Assembly (NCBI GenBank): GCA_963720805.1 | Contig: CAVRGT010000006.1 | Location: 186,001 to 250,000 of the forward strand | DNA: 64,000 nucleotides | DNA from: VRUE01 sp963720805 | GTDB taxonomy: Bacteria; Actinomycetota; Thermoleophilia; Solirubrobacterales; 70-9 | Direction: 5' to 3' | Notes under the pieces: generated by a model | The model's input: the letters and a program-made list of their open reading frames with translations, nothing else | What the model was told of the DNA's origin: nothing | The model's database searches: none | Translations under genes and position numbers: made by a program | Shown here: piece by piece, positions 44,960 through 53,206 of the stretch | Position numbering within the stretch: position 1 is the stretch's first letter | Layout of the letters: each line of letters begins with the position of its first letter

Positions 44960-45481
44960 TTGGCCATCGACGTCGACCGCATGGGCGTCGATGGCGTCTG
45001 GTACCGCCATCTCCCACATCGAGGCTCGGTCTGGTGGCGCTCGGAGCCGCCGCCCGACGGACGCTGGCAGAGAGGCGCCGCAGTCGCCGGCTTCTACCTC
45101 GCCGACTCGCGTGAGACAGCCTGGGCCGAGTGGTATCGGCAGATCGACGAGCTGGCGCTGCGGCCTGCCGATCAGCTGCCTCGTGACCTATGGCGCTTCG
45201 AGGTGGACGTGAATGGAATCGCCGACCTGCGGAGCGAGGCGCAGCTTGAGCGGGTCGGCCTCGCAGTTCCCCTTCCCCGTCGCCATGGATGGCCGGCCTT
45301 TCAGAAGGTCGGCGAGCAGCTCCACGCCGAGGGATGGAACGGCGTGCGAGCCGTGAGCGCAGCACGACCGGGGGGCAGCGAGGTCCTCTGCCTCTTCCGC
45401 GACAGTGAAAAGGTCTCCGGGGTGAAGGTGCTCCCGCCACCTACGATCCAGCGAAATCCGCCACCTCGGTCTGCCGCCTGA
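44960..45481 (+). CDS. RES-domain toxin
   Basis: A 173-residue toxin. WYRHLPHRGSVWWRSEPPPD (Arg of the RES motif), GAAVAGFYLADSRETAWAEW (Glu), QLPRDLWRFEVDVNGIADLR, and GWNGVRAVSAARPGGSEVLC (Ser region) are the RES domain order Arg-Glu-Ser. RES toxins degrade NAD or ADP-ribosylate targets. Start TTG at 44960 follows the antitoxin stop. The C-terminus (PPPTIQRNPPPRS) is variable. Copy A of the 64-bp repeat lies 54 bp past the stop. Confidence 0.9.
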   Translation: MAIDVDRMGVDGVWYRHLPHRGSVWWRSEPPPDGRWQRGAAVAGFYLADSRETAWAEWYRQIDELALRPADQLPRDLWRFEVDVNGIADLRSEAQLERVGLAVPLPRRHGWPAFQKVGEQLHAEGWNGVRAVSAARPGGSEVLCLFRDSEKVSGVKVLPPPTIQRNPPPRSAA

Positions 45482-45534
45482 GAGGCTTGCTCCCCTCCAG
45501 CGTGGTTCGACCACCGTCAAGGCCCGCTGCCCAA

Positions 45535-45598
45535 GTACCCCTTACGGAACACAAGACGAACCACGCGGCGAGGATCGCGGCGGAATCGGTTTCGCTTG
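45535..45598. repeat. 64-bp dispersed repeat, copy A
   Basis: GTACCCCTTACGGAACACAA, then ACGAACCACGCGGCGAGGAT and AATCGGTTTCGCTTG. Aligns with 49178-49241 and 56789-56855, with substitutions throughout but constant blocks GTACCCC, CGGAACACAA, CGAACC and TCGGTTTCGCT. Lies just past the RES toxin stop. It may reflect a mobile or regulatory element; no open frame spans the copies. Confidence 0.7.
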
Positions 45599-45624
45599 TC
45601 CGTCGTGGTGCTGCTGCATCAGAT

Positions 45625-45996
45625 TCAGGAGGTAGACCTATTCACTGAAAGCGGCAACCTTCCAAGGATGTATCCAACAGCGACAATCACCCATAGGGCG
45701 GCAAAAACGGCGTGAATCAACCTGTCGTTGGCCCACAGCAGCGCCATTACCGCGTAGGCGAGAGCTAGCAGCAGAAATCCCCCGGCCATCCATTGTCTTT
45801 GCCGTGGGGAAAGCGGGCGACGTCGCCTTTCCTCGCCCTCATATAGCCCCAGCGTCGCAGTCGCCCGCTCGGGGTCCCCTCCAAACCGTGGCAACCCGTT
45901 TCGCGTGGTCTCAGAGAGATTCCGTCGCAGCCCCAAGACGATGACTGCCATGCCGAGCGTGATAGCGACAACCCAGGGGATGAGATCGCTGCTCAT
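45625..45996 (-). CDS. Small membrane protein
   Basis: A 123-residue protein with three membrane segments (IPWVVAITLGMAVIVLGL; WMAGGFLLLALAYAVMALLW; IHAVFAALWVIVAVGYILG) and a charged cytoplasmic loop (GDPERATATLGLYEGEERRR). No family recognised. It is divergent from the PD-(D/E)XK protein at 46038. Confidence 0.55.
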   Translation of the reverse strand: MSSDLIPWVVAITLGMAVIVLGLRRNLSETTRNGLPRFGGDPERATATLGLYEGEERRRRPLSPRQRQWMAGGFLLLALAYAVMALLWANDRLIHAVFAALWVIVAVGYILGRLPLSVNRSTS

Positions 45997-46037
45997 CGGG
46001 GCAAGATATCGAGGGCGGGTGAGGTACCTGTGTTCGA

Positions 46038-47066
46038 GTGGAAAACCTGCATACTGAACCGGCTGCTTCGCCGATCATGCCAACCGACCTCACTCTTCAT
46101 GGCCGCCTGATAGGAACGGTTTTCGATCTTCTCGGGAAGAAGGAGAACGACATCACCTACTCGGTCGGCTGGGCTCTGTCGCAAAGTCGAGAGCTCGCGA
46201 CCGCGTTCATCGACGATGTCCTCCCCGAGGTCGATGAGCCTTCGGTCGACATCGTCCTGTTGCAAGAGGGAGTCCCCGACGCCGGCTTCACCGACATTGA
46301 GATCAAGATCAACGACTCCGAGTTCCACATCGTCGTCGAGGCAAAGCGTGGCTACAACCTTCCCGAGCTCGAGCAGCTGACCAAGTACGCGACGCGTACG
46401 AACGAGCCGCCGGACGTGCTCGTCGTGATGGCCGAGGCATCAGGCGAGTTCGTTGCCGGAAAGCTGCCGGCAACGGTCAAGGGTGTCCCTGTTCACTACC
46501 GCTCTTGGCGTCGGCTCGACGAGCTCGTCGGTATCGCGATCAGCCGATCCAAGAGCCATGCCGAGAAGCGGCTGCTGCGAGACCTGTCCCGCTACCTGAG
46601 AGGCCTGATGACCATGCAGAACGTCAACTCGAACCTCGTCTACGTCGTCAGCCTCGGCGGGGAGATCGAGAAAACCGGAATCAGCTTCCAGGAGGTCGTC
46701 ACGAAGCACGACACCTACTTCTGTCCTGTCGGTCGGGGCTATCCGAAGGAGCCGCCGAACTACCTCGGTTTCCGCTTCGAGGGAAGGCTGCAGCAGATCC
46801 GACACGTCGACTCCTATCGGGTCACCGACGACAACTACGCGGGCTTCATGCCCCTCAAGGGAAGGGTCGATTGGCCCGACGAACGGCACTGGGTCTTCCG
46901 GCTCGGTCCCGCGATCGTGCCGCCGAAGCCCGTGAGGACCGGGGGCCTCTATGGAAGCCATCGCGGCTGGATCGCCATCGACCTCCTCCTCACCTGCGAC
47001 ACGGTCGCCGAGGCCCTCGCGAAGACCAGCACCCGCCGAGATGAATTTGGCGAGGTTGCAACCTGA
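46038..47066 (+). CDS. PD-(D/E)XK-type protein (putative nuclease)
   Basis: A 342-residue protein. SVGWALSQSRELATAFIDDV, then VDIVLLQEGVPDAGFTDIEI, and FHIVVEAKRGYN form the restriction-endonuclease-like core (D...ExK, here E-A-K). The C-terminal half (YVVSLGGEIEKTGISFQEVV; YPKEPPNYLGFRFEGRLQQI) is a helical/beta partner domain. No restriction or helicase gene is adjacent, so the target (phage DNA, RNA) is unknown. The start is GTG at 46038, or ATG at 46077. It stands isolated between a membrane protein and fragments. Confidence 0.7.
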   Translation: MENLHTEPAASPIMPTDLTLHGRLIGTVFDLLGKKENDITYSVGWALSQSRELATAFIDDVLPEVDEPSVDIVLLQEGVPDAGFTDIEIKINDSEFHIVVEAKRGYNLPELEQLTKYATRTNEPPDVLVVMAEASGEFVAGKLPATVKGVPVHYRSWRRLDELVGIAISRSKSHAEKRLLRDLSRYLRGLMTMQNVNSNLVYVVSLGGEIEKTGISFQEVVTKHDTYFCPVGRGYPKEPPNYLGFRFEGRLQQIRHVDSYRVTDDNYAGFMPLKGRVDWPDERHWVFRLGPAIVPPKPVRTGGLYGSHRGWIAIDLLLTCDTVAEALAKTSTRRDEFGEVAT

Positions 47067-47189
47067 TTGACGGGCGCGCTCCGTGAGTCTCACCTCGCAT
47101 CTGGAAAGTCGCGATAGCCCCGTGCGGGGCGCTGGCTAGAGGAGCGCTTTCCCGAAACCCGAAGCGTCACCCGCGAGGCAAATCGCCAA

Positions 47190-47540
47190 CTTCGTGGCGG
47201 CGAACAAGCATGCCGGATCCCGCGCGCTGTCGGTGCCGACCCGGGTCTCGTCGGCACCGGGCTCGACTACCTCCTGCGGGCCTGCCTTCGAGTCAGCTCG
47301 ATCGAAGAAACCGTCGCCACCCGTGCGGTCCAGATGCTCTCACGGGACCCGTCCATCGGCATACGCGCAATCGAGGTCGAACGCGAAGCGGTCACCGGGG
47401 GGGCGAATGCGCGGCCGCTCGTACTCAATCCCAAGTTCGAGCAGAGCCGGGCGCTGGGCGGCGCCGACGCGGACCTGATCGTCGGATCCGCGAGGTCGGG
47501 ATCGCTGCGCTCCGGTGGTGCTCAAGCGTCTCCTGGCCCC
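47190..47540 (+). pseudogene. Decayed PD-(D/E)XK-like gene fragment
   Basis: One frame reads RQIANFVAANKHAGSRAL and, after a shift near 47215, VGADPGLVGTGLDYLLRACL, MLSRDPSIGIRAIEVEREAV, LNPKFEQSRALGGADADLIV. The last part (P-x-F-x-x-S..GGADADLIV) and VGT-x-x-DYLLR are reminders of proteins in which a nuclease core begins with D-x-D and should continue with an IDIKT-like motif; here it ends in GSARSGS and stops are met. I infer a remnant from pattern only. Confidence 0.35.
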
Positions 47541-47880
47541 TTATGGCTCTCATGCACGAACTCGCCCCCACTGCGCCCGGGACGGTCGTCTTGGGAAGGA
47601 TCAGGGCTCCTACTCCAGTGTCCCCCGACCTCGGCGAGCTTCGCGCCGAGTTCGCCCACGTCGTAGAGCAGAGCCGCCGCACTCGCCCAGGCGGAGCGCT
47701 CAAGAGCGTCCCACCACGCCCGCGCAAGGTTCGGTCCTAGTCGGGACCGATCAGCGACTACCGCGCCGAGGGAACCTCGCTCCAGAGCAGTGGCGGGGCG
47801 ATGAGCTGACCTCCGTCATCAAAGCGCTCGCCTGCTCCCCGCCAGGCTCGCGTCTACGACCAGCGCGCTCAGTGCGACTC
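47540..47880 (-). pseudogene. Decayed PIN-domain (VapC-like) toxin
   Basis: Downstream of the small antitoxin-like gene the minus strand encodes, in successive frames, LVVDASLAG (PIN motif I with its Asp), GGQLIAPPLLWSEVPSA (motif II Glu), and ERSAWASAAALLYDVGELGA, broken by a stop (CTT TGA) and frame changes. The order is that of the VapC family (D...E...A-A-L). No start codon of its own. The toxin half is therefore inactive. Confidence 0.5.
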
Positions 47881-48069
47881 GCGAGAGCGCCGCACGGCGA
47901 CCGCTACGTTCGGCATCGGCTCGCCGGTCAAGGTCTCGCCCCAGCCTGCGGGCAGCGGAGCCATCTCCGGCTCATCAACCGGCTCGTCGGGGACGACGAT
48001 CCGCGCACGGGCCACCCTGGCCTCATCTAGGTCAAGTACCTCACGCAACAGCTTCTCCTTCGCAGTCAC
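47869..48069 (-). CDS. Small antitoxin-like protein (VapB-type)
   Basis: A 66-residue protein: MTAKEKLLREVLDLDEARVA, RARIVVPDEPVDEPEMAPLP, GWGETLTGEPMPNVAVAVRR, SRESH. The C-terminal LP-GWGE.LTGEPMPN pattern is common in the toxin-binding tails of type II antitoxins. It is followed by the decayed PIN fragment on the same strand, so the pair is likely a broken VapBC. The name rests on context and this pattern, not on a recognised family. Confidence 0.5.
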   Translation of the reverse strand: MTAKEKLLREVLDLDEARVARARIVVPDEPVDEPEMAPLPAGWGETLTGEPMPNVAVAVRRSRESH

Positions 48070-48117
48070 GGTTCAAGCGTACCGACCGACCCCGCGTAAA
48101 TCCGCTACCGCTACGTC

Positions 48118-48408
48118 CTACTGGACAAAGGCTTGGAGGGCGACGCTTACCTCAGCAGCACTCAGGGGGCCGAAGCGCAGCGTCCAGGCCCCGCCGAGCT
48201 CCTGGCGAAAGGAATGGCGCACCCCGTGCTCCTCAAGGAGCTTCGTATGCCGCTCTGCTCGCTCATAGCCGCTTGCCCCCTGGAAGCTGGCATCCAGGCC
48301 ATAGCTCCCGTCATCCATCGGCCAGATCATCATCCGATCGGGCACCGGTCCCACCTGGGTCGGGAGGCTCGAGATCGTCACCGGGGTGGCATCGGACGAC
48401 GCCGCCAT
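48118..48408 (-). CDS. Hypothetical protein
   Basis: A 96-residue frame: MAASSDATPVTISSLPTQVG, DRMMIWPMDDGSYGLDASFQ, GASGYERAERHTKLLEEHGV, RHSFRQELGGAWTLRFGPLS, AAEVSVALQAFVQ. It looks coding but no family is recognised. Upstream in the same frame there is only low-complexity Arg-rich sequence, so the start is uncertain. A degenerate XRE-like fragment overlaps its 5' side. Confidence 0.45.
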   Translation of the reverse strand: MAASSDATPVTISSLPTQVGPVPDRMMIWPMDDGSYGLDASFQGASGYERAERHTKLLEEHGVRHSFRQELGGAWTLRFGPLSAAEVSVALQAFVQ

Positions 48409-48439
48409 AGCCTTGAGCGACGCTTCAGTCCCGGCGCGT

Positions 48440-48606
48440 GTGGGGCTGCTTCTTGCGAACCCTCCGGCTAACCACCTTGACCTCTGCCCCAAAGGGCCTC
48501 TACTACGGCGGCGACGGTCTTCAGCTCGGGATTGACTTCGGCGGTGAAGAATCGGCGGATACTGGACGGCTCCTTCCTCAGAGTCGAGCGCCTCGATCCG
48601 TGCCAA
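48440..48606 (-). pseudogene. Fragment resembling an XRE antitoxin
   Basis: Reading across frames the minus strand gives RFFTAEVNPELKTVAAVVEA and a C-terminal basic tail (EVKVVSRRVRKKQPH), the usual end of an XRE helix-turn-helix antitoxin (sPslrTLariveALG ...). The fragment lacks the N-terminal helices. Weak evidence; the neighbouring small frame at 48118-48408 is in a different frame and might be the partner. Confidence 0.25.
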
Positions 48607-48801
48607 GCTGAGTCAGTGGCCCACCACAAGCGCAAGCGCCCCAAGCATCGACGTAACGGCTGCCTGCTGTGCAAGCCGCACAAGCTGACCGCCAATGTCA
48701 AGGCGAAGCGCCGGCAAGATCGGAGTCGTTGGACCAGCCACGAGAGAGCCGCCTGGTAGCAACGGCGCGCTGAAGCGCCCCGCCGCGTTAGATTGGAACC
48801 G

Positions 48802-49152
48802 ATGGCGCTGCCCACCGAGGTATCGGATCCCGCGATCTCGCTCATCGCGACCTACTGCGCGACAAAGGTTCCCGCCGAACACGACGACAAGCTGAGAACC
48901 GAGTACAAGGTCCGCGGAAACACGATCACGATCTACGAATGCCGCCCGCCCTGGCGGGAGGACTTCGGCCCAGACTGGACCAGGATGCGGATCTGCACTT
49001 TCGAGTGGGATCCGACGACCCGCCTCTGGACGCTCTATGCACGCGACCGAAACGACCGTCGACTCGAGTACCCGTACATCAAACCCGTGCGCGACCTGGC
49101 GCCGCTGCTCCGCGAGCTCGACAACGATCCCACCTGCATCTTCTGGGGCTAG
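48802..49152 (+). CDS. DUF3024 protein
   Basis: A 116-residue protein: EYKVRGNTITIYECRPPWRE, WTRMRICTFEWDPTTRLWTL, YARDRNDRRLEYPYIKPVRD and LLRELDNDPTCIFWG, the pattern and FWG end of DUF3024. No function is known for the family. A TAGATT eight bases before the ATG fits a leaderless transcript. Copy B of the 64-bp repeat follows 25 bp past the stop. Confidence 0.85.
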   Translation: MALPTEVSDPAISLIATYCATKVPAEHDDKLRTEYKVRGNTITIYECRPPWREDFGPDWTRMRICTFEWDPTTRLWTLYARDRNDRRLEYPYIKPVRDLAPLLRELDNDPTCIFWG

Positions 49153-49177
49153 GCATCGGGCTGGGCGCCGTCCTGAA

Positions 49178-49241
49178 GTACCCCCAGCGGAACACAAGTC
49201 GAACCCGATAGCGCGGATCGACGCTGATTCGGTTTCGCTGG
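49178..49241. repeat. 64-bp dispersed repeat, copy B
   Basis: GTACCCCCAGCGGAACACAA, then TCGAACCCGATAGCGCGGAT and GATTCGGTTTCGCTGGCACG. Shares constant blocks with copies A (45535) and C (56789). It begins 25 bp after the DUF3024 stop. Confidence 0.7.
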
Positions 49242-49332
49242 CACGGTAGCGCGCTTCGCAGCCATCGACCGGAATCGCCGCGCATCGACGGCAATCGGCC
49301 TGCCGGTTGCGGCGAAATCAAAGCCCTGCTTC

Positions 49333-49860
49333 TTATCCCTTTGCCGTTTTCTTCGCTTTCACTTCTTCCTTCAGCGACTTGCCGAGCATGCCGAGGATTA
49401 GGACACCCACAACCGTGACGATTGCCGTCCAGATCGTCCGGTTGTCACTGCTCAGCGCCGCGTTCAGCGGCGATTCGGGCATCGCCAGCCCCCACGCCGC
49501 AAAGGCGACGACGGCGGATACGGTCTCTAGCACGGGAAAGGACCGTTTCCCGTCCGAGCCTCGGTTGCGGCGGTAGGAGGACCAGAGCCAGAGGACGATC
49601 ACCCCGATCATTGCCACGTAGATCACCCACCGTAGAAAGAGGCGCTTATCGCCACCTGGTTCGATCGTGGCGACGATCGTGGCCACAAGGAACGTGTAGA
49701 GAGCCAGCGGCTCGGTCGGAATCGCCGCGACGAGCGTGCTGAGGTAGCTGCGCTCTTCCGTATCGACTTTCGATTCGTCGTCCTTCTTCTTCTTCATTGC
49801 GACGTGTGGCTTACCAGTGTCGCGTTGGGCGGCGATCCTGGTCAGGGTGGACAGGCTCAT
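49333..49860 (-). CDS. Membrane protein of unknown function
   Basis: A 175-residue protein with a cytoplasmic Lys-rich N-terminus (KKKKDDESKVDTEERSYLST) and four membrane segments (ALYTFLVATIVATIE; LRWVIYVAMIGVIVLWLWS; VLETVSAVVAFAAWGLAMP; IWTAIVTVVGVLILGMLGKS). AGGAGGT precedes the ATG at 49860. The internal ATG at 49797 would remove 21 residues. No family recognised. Confidence 0.6.
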   Translation of the reverse strand: MSLSTLTRIAAQRDTGKPHVAMKKKKDDESKVDTEERSYLSTLVAAIPTEPLALYTFLVATIVATIEPGGDKRLFLRWVIYVAMIGVIVLWLWSSYRRNRGSDGKRSFPVLETVSAVVAFAAWGLAMPESPLNAALSSDNRTIWTAIVTVVGVLILGMLGKSLKEEVKAKKTAKG

Positions 49861-49989
49861 GCATGACCTCCTGGTGCTCGTTCGACTGGGTTCGTCCACC
49901 CTCTCATTCGTGACGCAATGCTGCAAGCACATGCGTATAAACAGGGAAATCCCCGTTTCGGCCGGGCTCGATGGCAAATACAAACCGAA

Positions 49990-50006
49990 CCTCGGCTTCC
50001 CCGAGG
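49990..50006 (-). terminator. Hairpin after the lipoprotein gene
   Basis: CCTCGG at 49990-49995 pairs with CCGAGG at 50001-50006, extended by outer CCGA/TCGG, seventeen bases past the stop of the gene at 50023. On the minus strand it is followed by GTTTGTATTTG, a loose T-rich tail. Confidence 0.5.
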
Positions 50007-50022
50007 CTCGGTGCGTATGTAC

Positions 50023-50592
50023 TCAACCTGCTTCGGCTGAACCACCTCCACCGGGCACTCCGAGGATCGACTCGCACTTTTCGTTGGCCGCTTCGAACTT
50101 CGGGTCTTCACGGTCAACTTCGGATTCGCTGAACACCGGCCCTTCGCCGGAGACATTCGGTTCGGGTAGGTCGTAGCCGTTTTCGCGCATGCAGGCGGCG
50201 TATTCCTTGATCGACTTACGGAAGGCGCTGGAGTTCATCGGCGGCGCCCCTTGCGGTTTGCCTTGGGGCAGTTCGACGCCGCATTCTTCGAACGCCTTTT
50301 TCATCTTCGCCCCGCCTTTGAAGCCCTGAGGCGGTGCCCCTGCGGGCGGTCCCCCTTCTGGCGGTCCACCGGCCGGCGGGCCTCCTTCGCCCGGTTCGGG
50401 CAGTTCAACTCCGTTTTCCTTCAGACAGGCGCGGGTTTCGTCGCTGATTTCGGCAAAGCCGCCGGGACCGCCGGCCTGTTCAGAGCTCGCGGCGCTGCTT
50501 TCTTCGCTGCTCGAGTCGCTGCCGCTGGAGCCACCGCAGCCTGCGAGCAACAGGGCTGCCGCTGCGACCAGTACCAGGTATTTCCTCTTCAT
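50023..50592 (-). CDS. Secreted lipoprotein with Pro/Gly-rich repeats
   Basis: A 189-residue lipoprotein. MKRKYLVLVAAAALLLAGCG is a signal peptide with lipobox LAGC. The mature part has Gly/Pro repeats (GGPPAGGPPEGGPPAGAPP) and two similar segments, each with a Cys: ACLKENGVELPEPGEGG and ACMRENGYDLPEPNVSG, with CGVELPQGKPQ between. Repeats of C..ENG..LPEP are common in small secreted proteins near MacAB-like exporters. It is the last gene of the group transcribed from 54483. Confidence 0.75.
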   Translation of the reverse strand: MKRKYLVLVAAAALLLAGCGGSSGSDSSSEESSAASSEQAGGPGGFAEISDETRACLKENGVELPEPGEGGPPAGGPPEGGPPAGAPPQGFKGGAKMKKAFEECGVELPQGKPQGAPPMNSSAFRKSIKEYAACMRENGYDLPEPNVSGEGPVFSESEVDREDPKFEAANEKCESILGVPGGGGSAEAG

Positions 50593-50637
50593 CGTTTCCT
50601 CTCTCATTGGAGCTTTTTGGAGTGCGCGCCGGAGAGC

Positions 50638-51231
50638 TCATTCACCGAAGATTTCGACCGAGCCGCCTTCGCCTTCGCTGCCACCGGAAGCCGGGAATCC
50701 ACTCGCCGCACTCGTTTCCACGCCGGATTCAGTGGCGGCGATCGAGCTGGCCTTCACCGTGGAGCCGTGCTTGGCCCCCTGCACGACGACGCTGTCGCCG
50801 GGGCGGATCTTCTTTACGCCGACGTTGGAGTCCCGGCTCACCTTCGATCCGTCTTCGACCCGCACGGCAACGGTGGTGCCACCCGAGTCCTTGACGTAGA
50901 TCGTGTGGCCGTTGACGCTGGAGACCGTGCCCGACACAGCCGCGCTCGAGTTTCCGCTGGGGAAGCTGGTCGGGAGGTCAGTAGGAATGCCGGCAGGTAG
51001 GCCCGCGGTGGCGCCGCCCCCTTCGCTCCCTTTCTGCACCAGCACGCCGCCGAGGAAGCCGGTCGCCGCGATCAATATCGCGATCAGCGCCAGCGGCAAA
51101 GGAGCGAGCAGGCGATTGCGTGGTCGCGGGGGAAGCTCTTCCTCGACCGGCTCCTCCCAATCACCGTCAAGCGATGGCTCCAGACGATCGTCGTCGCGCT
51201 CGTCGGTTTGCGGCTCGGTGGCCTGACTCAT
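50638..51231 (-). CDS. Membrane-anchored protein with DUF5666-like domain
   Basis: A 197-residue protein. A charged N-terminus (TEPQTDERDDDRLEPSLDGD), a membrane helix (LLAPLPLALIAILIAATGFL), a Ser/Gly-rich linker, and a beta domain (VSGTVSSVNGHTIYVKDSGG; VAVRVEDGSKVSR; KIRPGDSVVVQGAK) like the DUF5666 fold. GGAGGACG precedes the ATG. It lies between the exporter genes and the lipoprotein, and may be part of the same system. Confidence 0.7.
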   Translation of the reverse strand: MSQATEPQTDERDDDRLEPSLDGDWEEPVEEELPPRPRNRLLAPLPLALIAILIAATGFLGGVLVQKGSEGGGATAGLPAGIPTDLPTSFPSGNSSAAVSGTVSSVNGHTIYVKDSGGTTVAVRVEDGSKVSRDSNVGVKKIRPGDSVVVQGAKHGSTVKASSIAATESGVETSAASGFPASGGSEGEGGSVEIFGE

Positions 51232-51262
51232 CTCGTCCTCCAGTTCGGTGTTGTCGCCGCGC

Positions 51263-52462
51263 CTACTCAAAGCGCAGCGCCTCGATTGGCCGTAGGCGCG
51301 CCGCCCGCGCCGCCGGATAGGTGCCGAAGAAGAGGCCGGAGCCGAGCGAGGCGACGGCGGCCAGGGCGATCGAGTACGGCGCCACCGCCGGCTGCACGCC
51401 TGCGATCTTGAACTGGCTGCCGATCAAGCCGACCGCGATGCCGAGCACGCCGCCCATCGCCGAGACCAGCAGCGCCTCGGTGAGGAACTGGGCGAGGATG
51501 TCGCTGCGCCTGGCGCCGATCGCCTTGCGGATGCCGATCTCCCGGGTCCGCTCGGTGACGCTGACGAGCATGATGTTCATCACGCCGATCCCGCCGACCA
51601 GCAGCGAGATCGCCGCCACCCAGGCGAGCAGCGTCGTGAAGACCCCTTCGCTGGAGCTGGAGGCTTCGATGATCGAGCCCTGGTTGATCACCGTGATCCC
51701 TTCGCTGACGCCGTGGCGGTCCTCGAGGATGGAGGTCACCTGCGCTTCGGCTTCGCCGATTGCCTCCTTGCTCACCGCCTGCACCGTGATCGAGCTCAGT
51801 TCGCCGTAGCCGGAGAGGGTGTCTTCGACGGCGCTGATCGGCGCCATCACGATGTCGTCCTGGCTCTGGGTCCCGCTCGAGCCCTTGGCCTTGGTCGTGC
51901 CGATCACTTCGAAGCTCTTGCCGTTGGCCTCGATCGTCTTGCCGACGGCGCTCTGGCCCGGGAAGAGTTCGGAGGCGACTTCCGGCCCGATCACTGCCAC
52001 CCGCGCCCTTTCCTTCACCTGCGCCGCGGTGAAGAAGGAGCCCGATTCGACCTGGTAGTTGCGGGCCTCGGCGTAGGAGGGCGTGGTGCCGACGAATTCG
52101 CCCGGTTCGTAGCTCGAGGATTCGTAGACGAGTTCGGTGCCGCCGGCGCTGAGCACGGGCGAGACGCTCTTGATCGCCGGTGCCTTGGCCGGGTCTTCGA
52201 GCGCTTCGGCGTCTTCCTGGGTCAGCGTCACCGAGACCGACGCCGCGCTGGCCGTGGCGGCGCCGGGGGTCGCCAGCACCGTCAAGGTGTTGGAGCCGAG
52301 CGCGTCGATGCTTTCCTGCACGGCGTTCGAGGAGCCCTTGCCGACCGCGATCAGGACGATCACCGAGGCGATGCCGATCGTGATCCCGAGCACCGTCAGC
52401 GCCGTGCGCATCCGGTGCGACGTCAGCCCCACCCAGGCGGTTGGGATCGTCTCGGCCGCCAT
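51263..52462 (-). CDS. MacB-family ABC transporter permease
   Basis: A 399-residue permease. N-terminal helix (TALTVLGITIGIASVIVLIA), a large outer domain (QESIDALGSNTLTVLATPGA ... VIGTTKAKGSSGTQSQDDIV), then three helices with the FtsX/MacB signature (LLVGGIGVMNIMLVSVTERT, REIGIRKAIGARR; LVSAMGGVLGIAVGLIGSQF). It should work with the ATPase and the adaptor upstream on the same strand to move a substrate across the envelope. MacB-like exporters move drugs, peptides or lipoproteins; the substrate is unknown. Confidence 0.88.
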   Translation of the reverse strand: MAAETIPTAWVGLTSHRMRTALTVLGITIGIASVIVLIAVGKGSSNAVQESIDALGSNTLTVLATPGAATASAASVSVTLTQEDAEALEDPAKAPAIKSVSPVLSAGGTELVYESSSYEPGEFVGTTPSYAEARNYQVESGSFFTAAQVKERARVAVIGPEVASELFPGQSAVGKTIEANGKSFEVIGTTKAKGSSGTQSQDDIVMAPISAVEDTLSGYGELSSITVQAVSKEAIGEAEAQVTSILEDRHGVSEGITVINQGSIIEASSSSEGVFTTLLAWVAAISLLVGGIGVMNIMLVSVTERTREIGIRKAIGARRSDILAQFLTEALLVSAMGGVLGIAVGLIGSQFKIAGVQPAVAPYSIALAAVASLGSGLFFGTYPAARAARLRPIEALRFE

Positions 52463-52501
52463 CAGGCGCTCCTCGCCAGCAACGGTGCGCGGCGGGTGAC
52501 C

Positions 52502-53206
52502 TCATCGTCGCGGATCGGGCAAGTCGGAGACGACGAGCCCGTCCGCGAGCCGGACCACGCGATCCGCATGTGCGGCGACCTCGTCCTCGTGGGTGATCGT
52601 CACGACCGTGTGGCCGTGGCGGTTCAGCTGCTCGAACACCGCCAGCACCTCCGCGGTCGAGCGCGAGTCGAGATTGCCGGTCGGCTCGTCGGCGAGGATC
52701 AGCGCCGGGTTGGTGACGATCGCCCGCGCGATCGCGACCCGCTGCTGCTGGCCGCCGGAGAGCTCGGCCGAGCTGTGATCGACGCGGTCGGCCATCCCGA
52801 CCCGCTCCAGCGCCCACAGCGCCCGCCGCCGCCGCTCGCCGCGGGGCAGGCCGGCGTAGGCGAGCGGCAGTTCGACGTTCGCCAGTGCCGAGACCTTGGT
52901 GACGAGGTTGAAGCCCTGGAAGACGAAGCCGATCTTGCGGTTGCGCAGGTCGGCGAGCTCGTCCTCGCTGTGGGCGCGGACATCGGTGCCGTCGAGCAGG
53001 TAGCGGCCCTCGCTGGGGGCGTCGAGGCAGCCGAGCATGTTCATCAGCGTCGACTTGCCGCTGCCCGACGGCCCCATGATCGCCACGTACTCGCCGCGCT
53101 CGATCCGCAGCGAGACGCCGCGCAGCGCGTGGACGCGCATCTCGCCGATCACGTAGGTGCGGGTCATCCCCTCGACGCGGATGACCGGATGTCGACGGGT
53201 GTCCAT
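52502..53206 (-). CDS. ABC transporter ATP-binding protein (MacB/LolD type)
   Basis: A 234-residue ATPase with Walker A (GPSGSGKST), Q-loop (FVFQGFNLV), signature (LSGGQQQRVAIARAI), Walker B (LILADEPTGNLDS) and H-loop (VVTITHE). The LolD/MacB subtype shows in the conserved ...LGCLDAPSEG and Q-loop. Its start overlaps the adaptor stop by one base (TGATG). The energy source of the exporter whose permease is 52462-51263. Confidence 0.92.
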   Translation of the reverse strand: MDTRRHPVIRVEGMTRTYVIGEMRVHALRGVSLRIERGEYVAIMGPSGSGKSTLMNMLGCLDAPSEGRYLLDGTDVRAHSEDELADLRNRKIGFVFQGFNLVTKVSALANVELPLAYAGLPRGERRRRALWALERVGMADRVDHSSAELSGGQQQRVAIARAIVTNPALILADEPTGNLDSRSTAEVLAVFEQLNRHGHTVVTITHEDEVAAHADRVVRLADGLVVSDLPDPRR

